Assembly: GCF_000316625.1 (NCBI RefSeq)
Contig: NC_019676.1
Coordinates: 1,227,001-1,291,000, forward strand
Direction of reading: 5' to 3'
Length of the DNA: 64,000 nt
Origin: Nostoc sp. PCC 7107
GTDB lineage: Bacteria > Cyanobacteriota > Cyanobacteriia > Cyanobacteriales > Nostocaceae
The notes under the pieces were generated by a model, which saw only the letters and a program-made list of their open reading frames with translations, did no database searches and was not told where the DNA came from. Both the position numbers and the translations under genes were made by a program. Shown here in pieces: positions 9,715 to 17,224 of this stretch. The stretch's first letter is position 1. The number at the start of each line of letters is the position of its first letter.

Positions 9715-10092
9715 ATGACGCAAAAAATTCTCATTGTTGATGATGAACCGAACATCGTAATTTTGTTAGAACAAGCTTTAGAAGCATTAGAAGATGAAGG
9801 TGTAGAACTTCTAACTGCGAGAAATGGAGAAGAAGCACTGGAAACTATTAAAACTGAAAAACCAAACCTAGTTTTTCTTGATGTAATGATGCCAAGAATG
9901 AATGGTTTGGAAGTTTGTCAGATAGTGAAACATGATCTCAAAATGAATGAAGTTTATATTGTGATGTTGACAGCAAAAGGACAGGAATTTGATAAACAGA
10001 AAGGAATTGAAGTTGGTGCTGACTTATATCTAACTAAACCTTTTCGCCCGAAAGAAGTACTGGAAAAATCAATGCAGGTATTAGGATTTTGA
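9715..10092 (+). CDS. Stand-alone response regulator receiver (CheY-like)
   Basis: 125 residues, a single receiver domain and no output domain. It shows the acidic pair in VDDEPN, the phospho-acceptor Asp56 in FLDVMMPRMNG, the conserved Thr/Ala switch in MLTAKGQ and the Lys in YLTKPFRPKE. Such proteins act by protein contact or shuttle phosphate in a relay. The position 97 bp downstream of the hybrid kinase on the same strand makes it the natural partner of the two kinases. The ATG at 9715 has a weak upstream GCGGA. Confidence 0.9.
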   Translation: MTQKILIVDDEPNIVILLEQALEALEDEGVELLTARNGEEALETIKTEKPNLVFLDVMMPRMNGLEVCQIVKHDLKMNEVYIVMLTAKGQEFDKQKGIEVGADLYLTKPFRPKEVLEKSMQVLGF

Positions 10093-10268
10093 ATAAAAAC
10101 TGACTACCGCTATATCTCTCAATTCTCACAAGCGATCGCTCATAGCGTTTGTTTTAAGCGATCGCCACTCTCAAAACAAACCCATCATACCCCACATATC
10201 GCCTGTGAATTTACTTGATGATGCTCCTGACTTTTCACGGGATCTGAAAAACCTCTCCCCTACAACTT

Positions 10269-10435
10269 TCTACGGTGTACACACAAGTCCGATCAACCTT
10301 GCTTCATAACGTTTTGATCCCCCCTAACCCCCCTTAAAAAGGGGGGAATATATTCAAAGTCCCCCTTCAAAAGGGGGATTTAGGGGGATCAAACCACATT
10401 TTGCACCCAGCACAAATATGTGTGTACACCGTAGA
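10269..10435. mobile_element. MITE-like element, family A copy 1
   Basis: 167 bp bounded by a perfect 17-bp terminal inverted repeat (TCTACGGTGTACACACA). It contains no open frame of note. The interior carries a large C-rich/G-rich palindrome. A second element with related termini but a different interior lies at 15951-16164. The structure fits a non-autonomous transposable element; no target duplication is obvious. Confidence 0.7.
10316..10390. repeat. C/G-run palindrome inside the MITE
   Basis: An imperfect palindrome bounded by GATCCCCC and GGGGGATC with repeated CCCCCTTNAAAAGGGGG blocks. It can fold into a long stem with several smaller internal stems. Sequences of this kind recur in cyanobacterial intergenic DNA. 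It may act as a bidirectional terminator for flanking transcripts, which is inference. Confidence 0.65.
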
Positions 10436-10464
10436 CAGCTTCATCACACCATCATTCGACCTCA

Positions 10465-10671
10465 GAACTAGAAGATTCTCGTTTGAAACAGGAACATTCT
10501 CGTTTAAAACAAGAATACTTTAGTTTGAAACAGAAACATTCTCGTTTAGAACAAGAACGTTCTCACTGGAAACAAGAATACTTTAGTTGGAAACAGGAAC
10601 ATTCTCGTTTGCAACACGAAAGTTCGGGTTCTGAACATGAAACTTTGTGTTCAAAACAGGAAACTTGGAGA
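10465..10671. repeat. 21-bp tandem repeat array encoding heptads
   Basis: About ten imperfect copies of a 21-bp unit of the form GAACATTCTCGTTTGAAACAG. Read on the plus strand it gives a heptad protein repeat (EHSRLKQ, EYFSLKQ, KHSRLEQ and so on) without internal stops up to TAA 10672-10674. The heptads place Leu or Trp at one position and charged residues around it, like a short coiled coil. The only start in this frame is TTG 10483 and no ribosome site is evident, so translation is doubtful. It could be a minisatellite or the tail of a lost gene. Confidence 0.6.
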
Positions 10672-10718
10672 TAAAAGCTTGATTGATGAGGTTGGGAAGG
10701 TAAATTTTCGTGTTCTCG

Positions 10719-13055
10719 TTAGAGAGAATCGCGTAAAATTGCTAAATTCTCACGCACAGCCACAGTATTAGGGTGATTCGCGCCTAAACTTTGCTCCACA
10801 ATATTCAAAGCTTGGAGAAACAAGAGTTCGGCTTGGTCGTACTTTCCTTGGGAATAGTAGAGTGATGCCAAGTTGTTGAGGCTGGTGGCGATATCGGGAT
10901 GATTGTCTCCCAGCAGGCGTTTATCGAGTTCTAAAGCTTGGAGTAAAAGGGGTTCGGCTTGGTCGTACTTTCCTTGGGATTTGTAGAGTCCTGCCAAGTT
11001 GTGGAGGCTTTGGGCGAAATGGGGATGATTTTCTCCCAGCAGGCGTTTATAGAGTTCTAAAGCTTGGAGATACAGGGGTTCGGCTTGGTCGTACCTTCCT
11101 TGGGATTCGTAGAGATATGCCAAGTTGTTGAGGCTGGTGGCGACATGGGGATGATTGTCTCCCAGCAGGCGTTGCCTGAGTTCTAAAGCTTGGAGTAAAA
11201 GGGGTTCGGCTTGGTCGTACTTTCCTTGGGATTCGTAGAGATATGCCAAGTTGTGGAGGCTGGTGGCGACTGAGGGATGATTGTTTCCCAGCAGGCGTTG
11301 CCTGAGTTCTAAAGCTTGGAGAAACAGGGGTTCGGCTTGGTCATACTTTCCTTGGGATTTGTAGAGTAATGCCAAGTTGTTGAGGCTCATGGCGACATGG
11401 GGATGATTGTCTCCCAGCAGGCGTTTATCGAGCTCTAAAGCTTGGAGTAAAAGGGGTTCGGCTTGGTCGTACTTTCCTTGGGAATAGTAGAGATATGCCA
11501 AGTTGTGGAGGCTAGTGGCGACTGAGGGATGATTGTCTCCCAGCAGGCGTTTATAGAGTTCTAAAGCTTGGAGATGCAGAGGTTCGGCTTGGTGATACTT
11601 TCCTTGGGATTCGTAGAGTGCAGCCAAGTTGTTGAGGCTTAGGGCGACTGAGGAATGATTGTCTCCCAGCAGGCGTTTATAGAGTTCTAAAGCTTGGAGA
11701 TACAGGGATTCGGCTTGGTCGTACTTTCCTTGGGATTGGTAGAGAAATGCTAAGTTGTTGAGGCTGGTGGCGACATCGGGATGATTGTCTCCCAAGAGGT
11801 TTTGTACTGTTGATAAACACTTTGCTCTCCAAGGTTCGGCTTGGGTATATAACCCTTGTCCTTGATAGAAGCGACTCAAGCCGACGAAAGGCCAAATTAA
11901 ATCTTCATCACTGACGTATTGAATGAGATTGTTTGCTACTTCAGCTATATGTGGTATGGCAAGGGAAACAGCGTTAATTTCCTCAAGGGTAGGAGTCTCA
12001 GGAATTTCTTGAGCAACTGCTACCATTACCTGACAAAACGATCGCTTAAATTCCTCTGCTTGCTCTAAACCTGTAAACTTAGATTGGAAAAATTCCCGCA
12101 GTAGGGGATGTAGTTGATAGATTCCTTCACCTTTGCGCTGGAGTAAATGCAGATTCAATAATTTATCATCCCGAATTTCCTCTAACTCATCTTCATCTTT
12201 CTCTGTTAAGCACTGTTCTACTAAGTTCCAGGGTATGGGTGCGGTTGCAAATAAACTGAGTACACAGCCTAATAAATTATCATCCTCTGCTAATTCCTGC
12301 CAACTTAACTCAAAGGCGGCTTTTATTCCCCGTTGTGCTGTCATATCGGCTTCTGGGTTGACAGTTGCAGGTTGTTCTAGTCGCTTTTGCTTTAATCGTC
12401 CCATCATTTTCAATAGGGACAAATCTTGTTTTTTCGCTAAATATCGCCCCACCAACTCTAAACCCAAAGGTAAATACCCCAGCCATTCACACAATTGATT
12501 GGCTACATCTAATTCTCTCTCAATTCGCCCTGGTGTTTCTGCCAACAAAGACCGTAACAACTCCAACGCTGCATCTGGTTGTAATACATCTAAAGATAAT
12601 TGCTTGATGGCTGCACCTAACTTTTTGCGCGTAGTCATCAACACTTTAAACCTGAAAGATGCGCCCTGTAGGTAAGGTCTTATTTCCTGGTAATCTGTCA
12701 CATCATCCACCACCAGCAGCACATCACCCTCACGCCAATTCCGCCAGCAGTATTGTACTTGTGCCGGTAAATCAAATTCTTCTGGTGGCTTTAAATCAAG
12801 CTGAGTTCTGGCAAACCGCACCACTTGAACGCTAAAATCCTCAACTTTCGCCTGTAACCAGCACAGTCCACCTTTGTAGTTTTCGCGCTGAGTCATGGCA
12901 TATTGCAAGGCGAGTTCTGTTTTACCCAGTCCACCCATTCCCAAAATAGCCGCAATGGCTACACTTCGACTACGCTCAGTCAGCACTTGGTTATTTTCCT
13001 GCAAAAGTTGATGGAGGTTTTGCAGTTCTTCATCACGTCCCACAAATTTCACCAC
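10719..13055 (-). CDS. NB-ARC and TPR protein (downstream part of interrupted STAND gene)
   Basis: 778 residues if started at GTG 13055, but the same frame is open for 23 more codons upstream (encoding PPEQERVKSKPEIPQN) to a TGA at 13125-13127. Beyond that TGA the same frame continues as the gene at 13125-13583. The NB-ARC ATPase shows a P-loop (GMGGLGKTELA), Walker B (VLLVVDDV) and the downstream GLPLG-like motif (GYLPLGLEL). A helical region to about residue 390 precedes eight near-identical 42-residue TPRs (SLNNLAxLYxSQGKYDQAEP) with diverged repeats at each end. Proteins of this architecture are STAND NTPases, which oligomerise when the TPR sensor binds a ligand; some are immune or cell-death switches. 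The function here is inferred from family only. Confidence 0.8.
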   Translation of the reverse strand: MVKFVGRDEELQNLHQLLQENNQVLTERSRSVAIAAILGMGGLGKTELALQYAMTQRENYKGGLCWLQAKVEDFSVQVVRFARTQLDLKPPEEFDLPAQVQYCWRNWREGDVLLVVDDVTDYQEIRPYLQGASFRFKVLMTTRKKLGAAIKQLSLDVLQPDAALELLRSLLAETPGRIERELDVANQLCEWLGYLPLGLELVGRYLAKKQDLSLLKMMGRLKQKRLEQPATVNPEADMTAQRGIKAAFELSWQELAEDDNLLGCVLSLFATAPIPWNLVEQCLTEKDEDELEEIRDDKLLNLHLLQRKGEGIYQLHPLLREFFQSKFTGLEQAEEFKRSFCQVMVAVAQEIPETPTLEEINAVSLAIPHIAEVANNLIQYVSDEDLIWPFVGLSRFYQGQGLYTQAEPWRAKCLSTVQNLLGDNHPDVATSLNNLAFLYQSQGKYDQAESLYLQALELYKRLLGDNHSSVALSLNNLAALYESQGKYHQAEPLHLQALELYKRLLGDNHPSVATSLHNLAYLYYSQGKYDQAEPLLLQALELDKRLLGDNHPHVAMSLNNLALLYKSQGKYDQAEPLFLQALELRQRLLGNNHPSVATSLHNLAYLYESQGKYDQAEPLLLQALELRQRLLGDNHPHVATSLNNLAYLYESQGRYDQAEPLYLQALELYKRLLGENHPHFAQSLHNLAGLYKSQGKYDQAEPLLLQALELDKRLLGDNHPDIATSLNNLASLYYSQGKYDQAELLFLQALNIVEQSLGANHPNTVAVRENLAILRDSL

Positions 13056-13124
13056 TCCACTCAGGGGTAAATTTTGCGGTATTTCAGGTTTTGACTTTAC
13101 CCGTTCCTGTTCGGGCGGCTGTAG

Positions 13125-13583
13125 TCAGTTGTATGTGTTGTGCTGTTCCCCAATTGTGATTTGTTGGGCAACCATTGCCCCTTTTTCAGCTTGGATACTT
13201 TCTGCTAACTTGGCAAAGTTATTAACAATCGATGGCTGCGCTTGAATTTCTGCGGCTAATTTTTGAATTTCCTCAGCCTTGGGGGATTTATCTTGATTGA
13301 TTGTGGCTTCTACTTCCCGTACTGATTGAGCAATTTCGGTATCTGTATCAGCTGCGGCTTTCAACTCCAACACCGCTTTACCATAATCTAACGCCTGCTG
13401 TGTGTTTTCTTGTGACGTATTCGCTAACAAGGGCAGCTTATTTTTCTGGCGTAGCTTGGCGATTAACTCGTTACTTTTTTCTAATGCTGCTTCTCCCAGC
13501 TTTTCGCCTGTTTTTTCTAAAGCCTTAGTTAAAACTATAGTAGCGATCGCAGTTCCTACGGCTGTTAAGGTTACTGGTTCCAT
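13125..13583 (-). CDS. N-terminal helical segment of the interrupted STAND gene
   Basis: 152 residues from ATG 13583, ending at TGA 13125. It opens with a hydrophobic helix (TAVGTAIATIVLTKALEKTG) and continues as Ala/Glu/Lys-rich helices. The end, QQITIGEQHNTYN, resembles the linker seen in NB-ARC proteins of Nostocales before a proline-rich stretch and the ATPase. The TGA is in the same frame as the downstream NB-ARC gene, so one codon separates the two. It may act as an effector or membrane-association module. As a separate gene it would be a free N-terminal fragment. Confidence 0.65.
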   Translation of the reverse strand: MEPVTLTAVGTAIATIVLTKALEKTGEKLGEAALEKSNELIAKLRQKNKLPLLANTSQENTQQALDYGKAVLELKAAADTDTEIAQSVREVEATINQDKSPKAEEIQKLAAEIQAQPSIVNNFAKLAESIQAEKGAMVAQQITIGEQHNTYN

Positions 13584-13703
13584 AACTTAACAATAATATT
13601 CCGAGATTATACTGATTTTTCCTCAGCATAACAGTTTCTCAACAGAAAAAAAATCACAAATTACATAGCGGTTCTCAGTTGAATTTACCACTGTTTTGAC
13701 CTC

Positions 13704-13811
13704 ATGACTCTGGGAATTAAGCGAAGAAACACCAATTCCGGGATTCAATCGCTTTTTGTCCGTGATCCTGGTAGAAACAGAATAGAAATTGCCGAGTTTA
13801 CCAAGGAATAA
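13704..13811 (+). pseudogene. Remnant of a VOC/glyoxalase-fold protein
   Basis: A 35-codon frame encodes GIQSLFVRDPGRNRIEIAEF, which matches the C-terminal strand pattern of vicinal-oxygen-chelate proteins (usually LFVRDPDGNRIEL, with the Glu as metal ligand). The usual DPDGN has become DPGRN. The preceding 100 residues of the fold are missing. The stop at 13811 lies four bases before the GTG of the next gene and the AAGGAA within it may serve as that gene's ribosome site. It is probably a 3' fragment of a deleted gene. Confidence 0.55.
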
Positions 13812-13814
13812 CTT

Positions 13815-14837
13815 GTGTCTGATTTAATTAACAAACAAATCTTGCTTAAAAGCCGCCCTGTCGGTGAACCAAAAGAAACTGATTTCGCTTTAGTCGAAGC
13901 GCCAATTGCGGAACCCGGTGAAGGCGAAGTTCTCAGTCGGACAATTTATTTATCTCTCGACCCTTATATGCGTGGTTTGATTAGCGAGGGTGAATCTTAT
14001 GCAGCAAATGTGGAATTAAATTCAGTAGTTGTTGGCGGGACAGTTAGCCAAGTTATTCAATCAAATCATCCACAATTTCAAGCTGGAGATTTTGTCCTGA
14101 GTGGGAACGGTTGGCAAACGTATGCAGTAGCTAAGGGCGAGACACTGCGGAAACTTGATCCCAACCAAGCACCTTTATCTTATAGTTTGGGTGTGTTAGG
14201 TATGCCTGGACTAACTGCTTACGCGGCGCTGTTAGATATCGGTCAGCCCAAAGCAGGCGAAACCGTCGTAGTTTCTGCCGCTTCTGGGGCTGTGGGTGCA
14301 GTTGCTGGGCAAATTGCCAAAATCAAAGGTTGTCGAGTCATTGGCATTGTTGGCAGTGATGACAAGCGAGATTATATAGTCAAAGAATTAGGCTTTGATG
14401 TGGGAATTAATCGCAAAACTGAAGAACTGAATGCAGCGTTAAAAGCAGCTGCGCCTGATGGAATTGACGTTTATTTTGATAATACCGCCGGGGTGATATT
14501 AGAAACTGTGTTGCAGCAAATCAACCTGGGGGCGCGGATTCCTTTAGTTGGGTTAATTTCAGAATATAATGCCACATCTGCGCCTCCTGGCCCTAATTTA
14601 AGACCTCTGTTAATTAAACGTGCTTTAATCAAAGGTTTTTTAGTTAGTGATTACCAACACCGCGCTAATGAATTTGTCAGCGACGTTGCGGGTTGGTTAA
14701 AATCTGGTCAACTTAAATATCAAGAAGATGTTGTAGTTGGTTTAGAGAATGCGCCCCGTGCTTTTATTGGTTTATTGCGAGGGGAAAACTTTGGCAAGCT
14801 AGTTGTCAAAGTCAGTGAAGAGTCAACCGCCGTTTAA
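13815..14837 (+). CDS. NADP-dependent MDR oxidoreductase (COG2130 / CurA-like)
   Basis: 340 residues from GTG 13815, preceded by AAGGAAT. It belongs to the zinc-free medium-chain dehydrogenase/reductase family that includes leukotriene B4 12-hydroxydehydrogenase and bacterial alkenal or curcumin reductases. Visible marks are the N-terminal LLKSRPVGEP, LDPYMRG, the LGMPGLTAYAAL segment and the nucleotide-binding SAASGAVGAVAGQIAK loop. The expected reaction is NADPH-dependent reduction of a conjugated double bond in reactive carbonyls. The neighbouring ABC genes do not suggest a substrate. A VOC remnant directly upstream hints at an older detoxification pair. Confidence 0.88.
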   Translation: MSDLINKQILLKSRPVGEPKETDFALVEAPIAEPGEGEVLSRTIYLSLDPYMRGLISEGESYAANVELNSVVVGGTVSQVIQSNHPQFQAGDFVLSGNGWQTYAVAKGETLRKLDPNQAPLSYSLGVLGMPGLTAYAALLDIGQPKAGETVVVSAASGAVGAVAGQIAKIKGCRVIGIVGSDDKRDYIVKELGFDVGINRKTEELNAALKAAAPDGIDVYFDNTAGVILETVLQQINLGARIPLVGLISEYNATSAPPGPNLRPLLIKRALIKGFLVSDYQHRANEFVSDVAGWLKSGQLKYQEDVVVGLENAPRAFIGLLRGENFGKLVVKVSEESTAV

Positions 14838-14891
14838 GTTGGTGCATAAGGTAGAATAACAGCGATTGCACCAGAAAATAACTTCTTGTGA

Positions 14892-15908
14892 ATGAAAATC
14901 CCGTTACTAGCCGCTGTTACTCAAAACCGCATACTCTGGGCTGTTTTGCTCATCAGTACAGCGCTAATTATTACTTTAGCGCTGTCACTTTCTCAAGGCG
15001 CAGTACCTCTAAGTTTTTCACAATTGTGGGCAGCAATTCTGCATCAAGGCGACCCCACTAACCAAACTATTATCTGGGATTTGCGACTTCCCCGCATTAT
15101 CGCTGCTGTAATTGTGGGTGCAGCTTTGGGAATGTCTGGCGCACTACTGCAAGGAATGTTACGCAACAGTCTAGCTGACCCTTTTATTTTGGGAATTTCC
15201 GCAGGTGCAGGATTAATTGTAATTTTAATGATTACTTTGCACGTCTTCCCCATTGCTATTCCCTTAGCTGCGTGGCTGGGTGCAATTTTGACCTCAGCCA
15301 TAGTGATTTTTCTCGGTCGTGCAGGTTCGGGAATTTCCATTGAACGGTTGATTTTAGGCGGTGTGGCGGTCAGTTCTTTATTAGGTGCAGTGCAAAGTAC
15401 ATTACTGTTACTCGCCGAAGACGGTCAAATTCAAGTGGCGTTGAGTTGGTTGGTGGGTAGTTTGAACGCCAGAGGCTGGAAAGAAATTACCACAGCGGGG
15501 CCTTATATTATGGTGGCGTTGTTGGGCGGATGTTTGCTGGCGCGGTCGGTGAATGTGCTGGCGTTGGGAGATGATTTAGCCGTGGGCTTGGGTGTATCAT
15601 TAACGCGATCGCGTTTATTAATTGGTGGTGTGGCAACTTTACTCGCCGCCGGTGCTGTTAGCATCAGTGGTTTGATTGGCTTTGTTGGTTTGATAGTACC
15701 CCACGGAGTCCGGTTACTAGTAGGTACAGACCACCGCTTTGTTTTACCATTGTCAGCCCTGGCGGGCGCATGGTTACTCACCTTTGCAGATTTACTTTCT
15801 AGATTAGGCGCAGTAGAACTACCAGTTGGTTCTGTGACTGCTTTGTTAGGTTCACCTTTATTTATCTGGTTGCTTTATCGTCGTTCATCTGGATTAGGTA
15901 AGTCTTAA
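14892..15908 (+). CDS. FecCD-family ABC transporter permease
   Basis: 338 residues with about nine or ten hydrophobic spans, the length usual for BtuC/FhuB/FecD permeases. Diagnostic stretches are LRLPRIIAAVIVGAALGMSG with GALLQGMLRN, and GLIGFVGLIVPHGVRLLVG near the C-terminus, which is the coupling loop that contacts the ATPase. It imports iron chelates, haem or cobalamin; the specificity cannot be read here. The ATPase gene follows on the same strand 299 bp downstream, beyond a repeat element. No substrate-binding protein gene is nearby, so the third component must lie elsewhere or left of this window. Confidence 0.9.
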   Translation: MKIPLLAAVTQNRILWAVLLISTALIITLALSLSQGAVPLSFSQLWAAILHQGDPTNQTIIWDLRLPRIIAAVIVGAALGMSGALLQGMLRNSLADPFILGISAGAGLIVILMITLHVFPIAIPLAAWLGAILTSAIVIFLGRAGSGISIERLILGGVAVSSLLGAVQSTLLLLAEDGQIQVALSWLVGSLNARGWKEITTAGPYIMVALLGGCLLARSVNVLALGDDLAVGLGVSLTRSRLLIGGVATLLAAGAVSISGLIGFVGLIVPHGVRLLVGTDHRFVLPLSALAGAWLLTFADLLSRLGAVELPVGSVTALLGSPLFIWLLYRRSSGLGKS

Positions 15909-15950
15909 TTTTAGTAAGACAAATCTTTCTTCCAGCCTCTTTTTTCTAAA

Positions 15951-16164
15951 AACTATGATGTACACACGAGTTGCTTAATTAGCAATGTAATAACGTCGCT
16001 TCACATTATTAATGTATTGAGTTACATTGTTAATGTGTCGTCTCACACTATTAATGTATTGAGTTACATTGTTAATGCGGCGCTTCACATTATTAATGTA
16101 TCGACTGTAAGAATTAATTTGTCTTATTGAGTAGCAATTTTTAAAGTTTGTGTATACGGTAGTT
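15951..16164. mobile_element. MITE-like element, family A copy 2
   Basis: 214 bp with imperfect terminal inverted repeats (AACTATGATGTACACAC at the left; AACTACCGTATACACAA as the complement of the right end; 12 of 17 match). The ends resemble those of the 10269-10435 element. The interior is unrelated and consists of an array of short palindromes. It fills almost the whole gap between the FecCD-type permease and its ATPase, so it probably inserted into a former operon. Confidence 0.55.
15995..16106. repeat. 42-bp tandem repeat of short palindromes
   Basis: About 2.6 copies of a 42-bp unit that itself holds two related palindromes, ACATTATTAATGT and ACATTGTTAATGT, separated by CTTC or TTGAG spacers. 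Unit 1 is 15995-16036, unit 2 is 16037-16078 and a partial third follows. The five palindromes are evenly spaced at about 21 bp, two helical turns, which would suit cooperative protein binding or may simply be slippage. Confidence 0.65.
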
Positions 16165-16207
16165 AAAGAGAAGTCAAATCTAATTTCTCAAATACGTCTT
16201 TCTTAAA

Positions 16208-16984
16208 ATGCCTTTAGAACTGCAAAATCTCACTGGTGGTTATACCGCAGAACCAATTGTGCAGAATATTAACCTCACCTTGCAAACAGGAGAATGGTTA
16301 AGTTTAGTTGGTGCTAATGGTTCTGGTAAATCAACGTTACTCAAATTATTAAGTCGAATTCTAGCACCACAACAAGGAATTGTCTTACTTGACGGTAAAG
16401 CAATTCATTCTCAACCGCCAAATGTAGTAGCGCAAAAGTTGGCACTGTTACCACAACAACAAACTGTACCAATAGGCTTAAATGTCAGACAATTAGTAAG
16501 TTTAGGACGTACACCGCATCAACCTTGGTGGCAATGGGAATTAACAGCACAAGATTGGCAAAAAGTTGATGCAGCAATTCAAAAAACCCAATTAGAAAAT
16601 AAGTGCGATCGCCCAGTTGAACAACTATCAGGAGGTGAAAGACAACGCGCCTTTTTAGCTCTGGCATTGGCACAAGAACCAAAGGTTTTATTATTAGATG
16701 AACCAACAACTTATCTAGATATTAATTATCAATTGCAATTATTAGAACTATTAAAAGATTTAAATCAACAACAGGAATTAACAATAGTCACAGTGTTACA
16801 TGAATTAAATTTAGCTGCACGATATAGTTCCCGAATTGCCTTATTAAAACAAGGAAAACTTTGGGGAGTTGGCACACCAAAAGAAGTGTTAACACCACAG
16901 GCGATCGCGCAAGTTTTTGACGTGGAAGCTGTGATTATTCAAACACCCGTTGGTTTACAAGTTTGTGCCATTTCTGCCATATAA
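16208..16984 (+). CDS. FecE/FhuC-type ABC transporter ATP-binding protein
   Basis: 258 residues. Walker A is GANGSGKST, the signature is LSGGERQRAFLA, Walker B is VLLLDEPTTYLD and the switch His lies in TVLHELN. This is the standard ATPase subunit for siderophore, haem or B12 importers and pairs with the permease 299 bp upstream. The C-terminal PVGLQVCAISAI segment is the short tail usual in this subfamily. It is followed by a terminator-like hairpin. Separation from the permease by a MITE may have uncoupled their expression. Confidence 0.9.
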   Translation: MPLELQNLTGGYTAEPIVQNINLTLQTGEWLSLVGANGSGKSTLLKLLSRILAPQQGIVLLDGKAIHSQPPNVVAQKLALLPQQQTVPIGLNVRQLVSLGRTPHQPWWQWELTAQDWQKVDAAIQKTQLENKCDRPVEQLSGGERQRAFLALALAQEPKVLLLDEPTTYLDINYQLQLLELLKDLNQQQELTIVTVLHELNLAARYSSRIALLKQGKLWGVGTPKEVLTPQAIAQVFDVEAVIIQTPVGLQVCAISAI

Positions 16985-17017
16985 ATTTAAATATGTTTCA
17001 GGCTAATAAATAAACTT

Positions 17018-17050
17018 ATATACCCGACTTTTTAAAGAAGCCGGGTATAT
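17018..17050 (+). terminator. Hairpin terminator after the ABC ATPase gene
   Basis: Stem arms ATATACCCG and CGGGTATAT with a second stem CTTT/AAAG inside. It lies 33 bp past the ATPase stop codon. It belongs to a recurring CCCGACTT...AAGTCGGG hairpin type also found at 30066 and 45250. A clear U-run is missing, so the termination role is inferred from position. Confidence 0.55.
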
Positions 17051-17084
17051 GGTTATTCACACACAATTTAACTAACTTTAATCT

Positions 17085-17219
17085 AATACGGTTCAGTTAA
17101 GCAGAAAAGTAGGTTGGGTGGAGCGATCGCTCCACCCAAAAAAGTCTTGAGGATGTTGGGTTTTGTTCCTCAACCCAACCTACGCCAGAATTGGTTTTTA
17201 GTCTTAACTGAACGGTATT
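17085..17219. mobile_element. MITE-like element, family B, full copy
   Basis: 135 bp with 17-bp terminal inverted repeats (AATACGGTTCAGTTAAG and CTTAACTGAACGGTATT, one mismatch). Inside, GTAGGTTGGGTGGAG, a HIP1 site and CTCCACCC form a hairpin, and CAACCCAACCTAC pairs with the left GTAGGTTGGGTG. The copy at 1842-1940 is the same family in the opposite orientation. No coding capacity. Confidence 0.7.
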
Positions 17220-17224
17220 GAACT

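Noticed and set aside
10483-10674. 63-residue protein from the heptad repeat array
   Set aside because: Only a TTG start without ribosome site; listed as a repeat rather than a gene until expression is shown.
15995-16106. Possible CRISPR array
   Set aside because: The units are contiguous palindromic tandem repeats without unique spacers and no cas gene is near.
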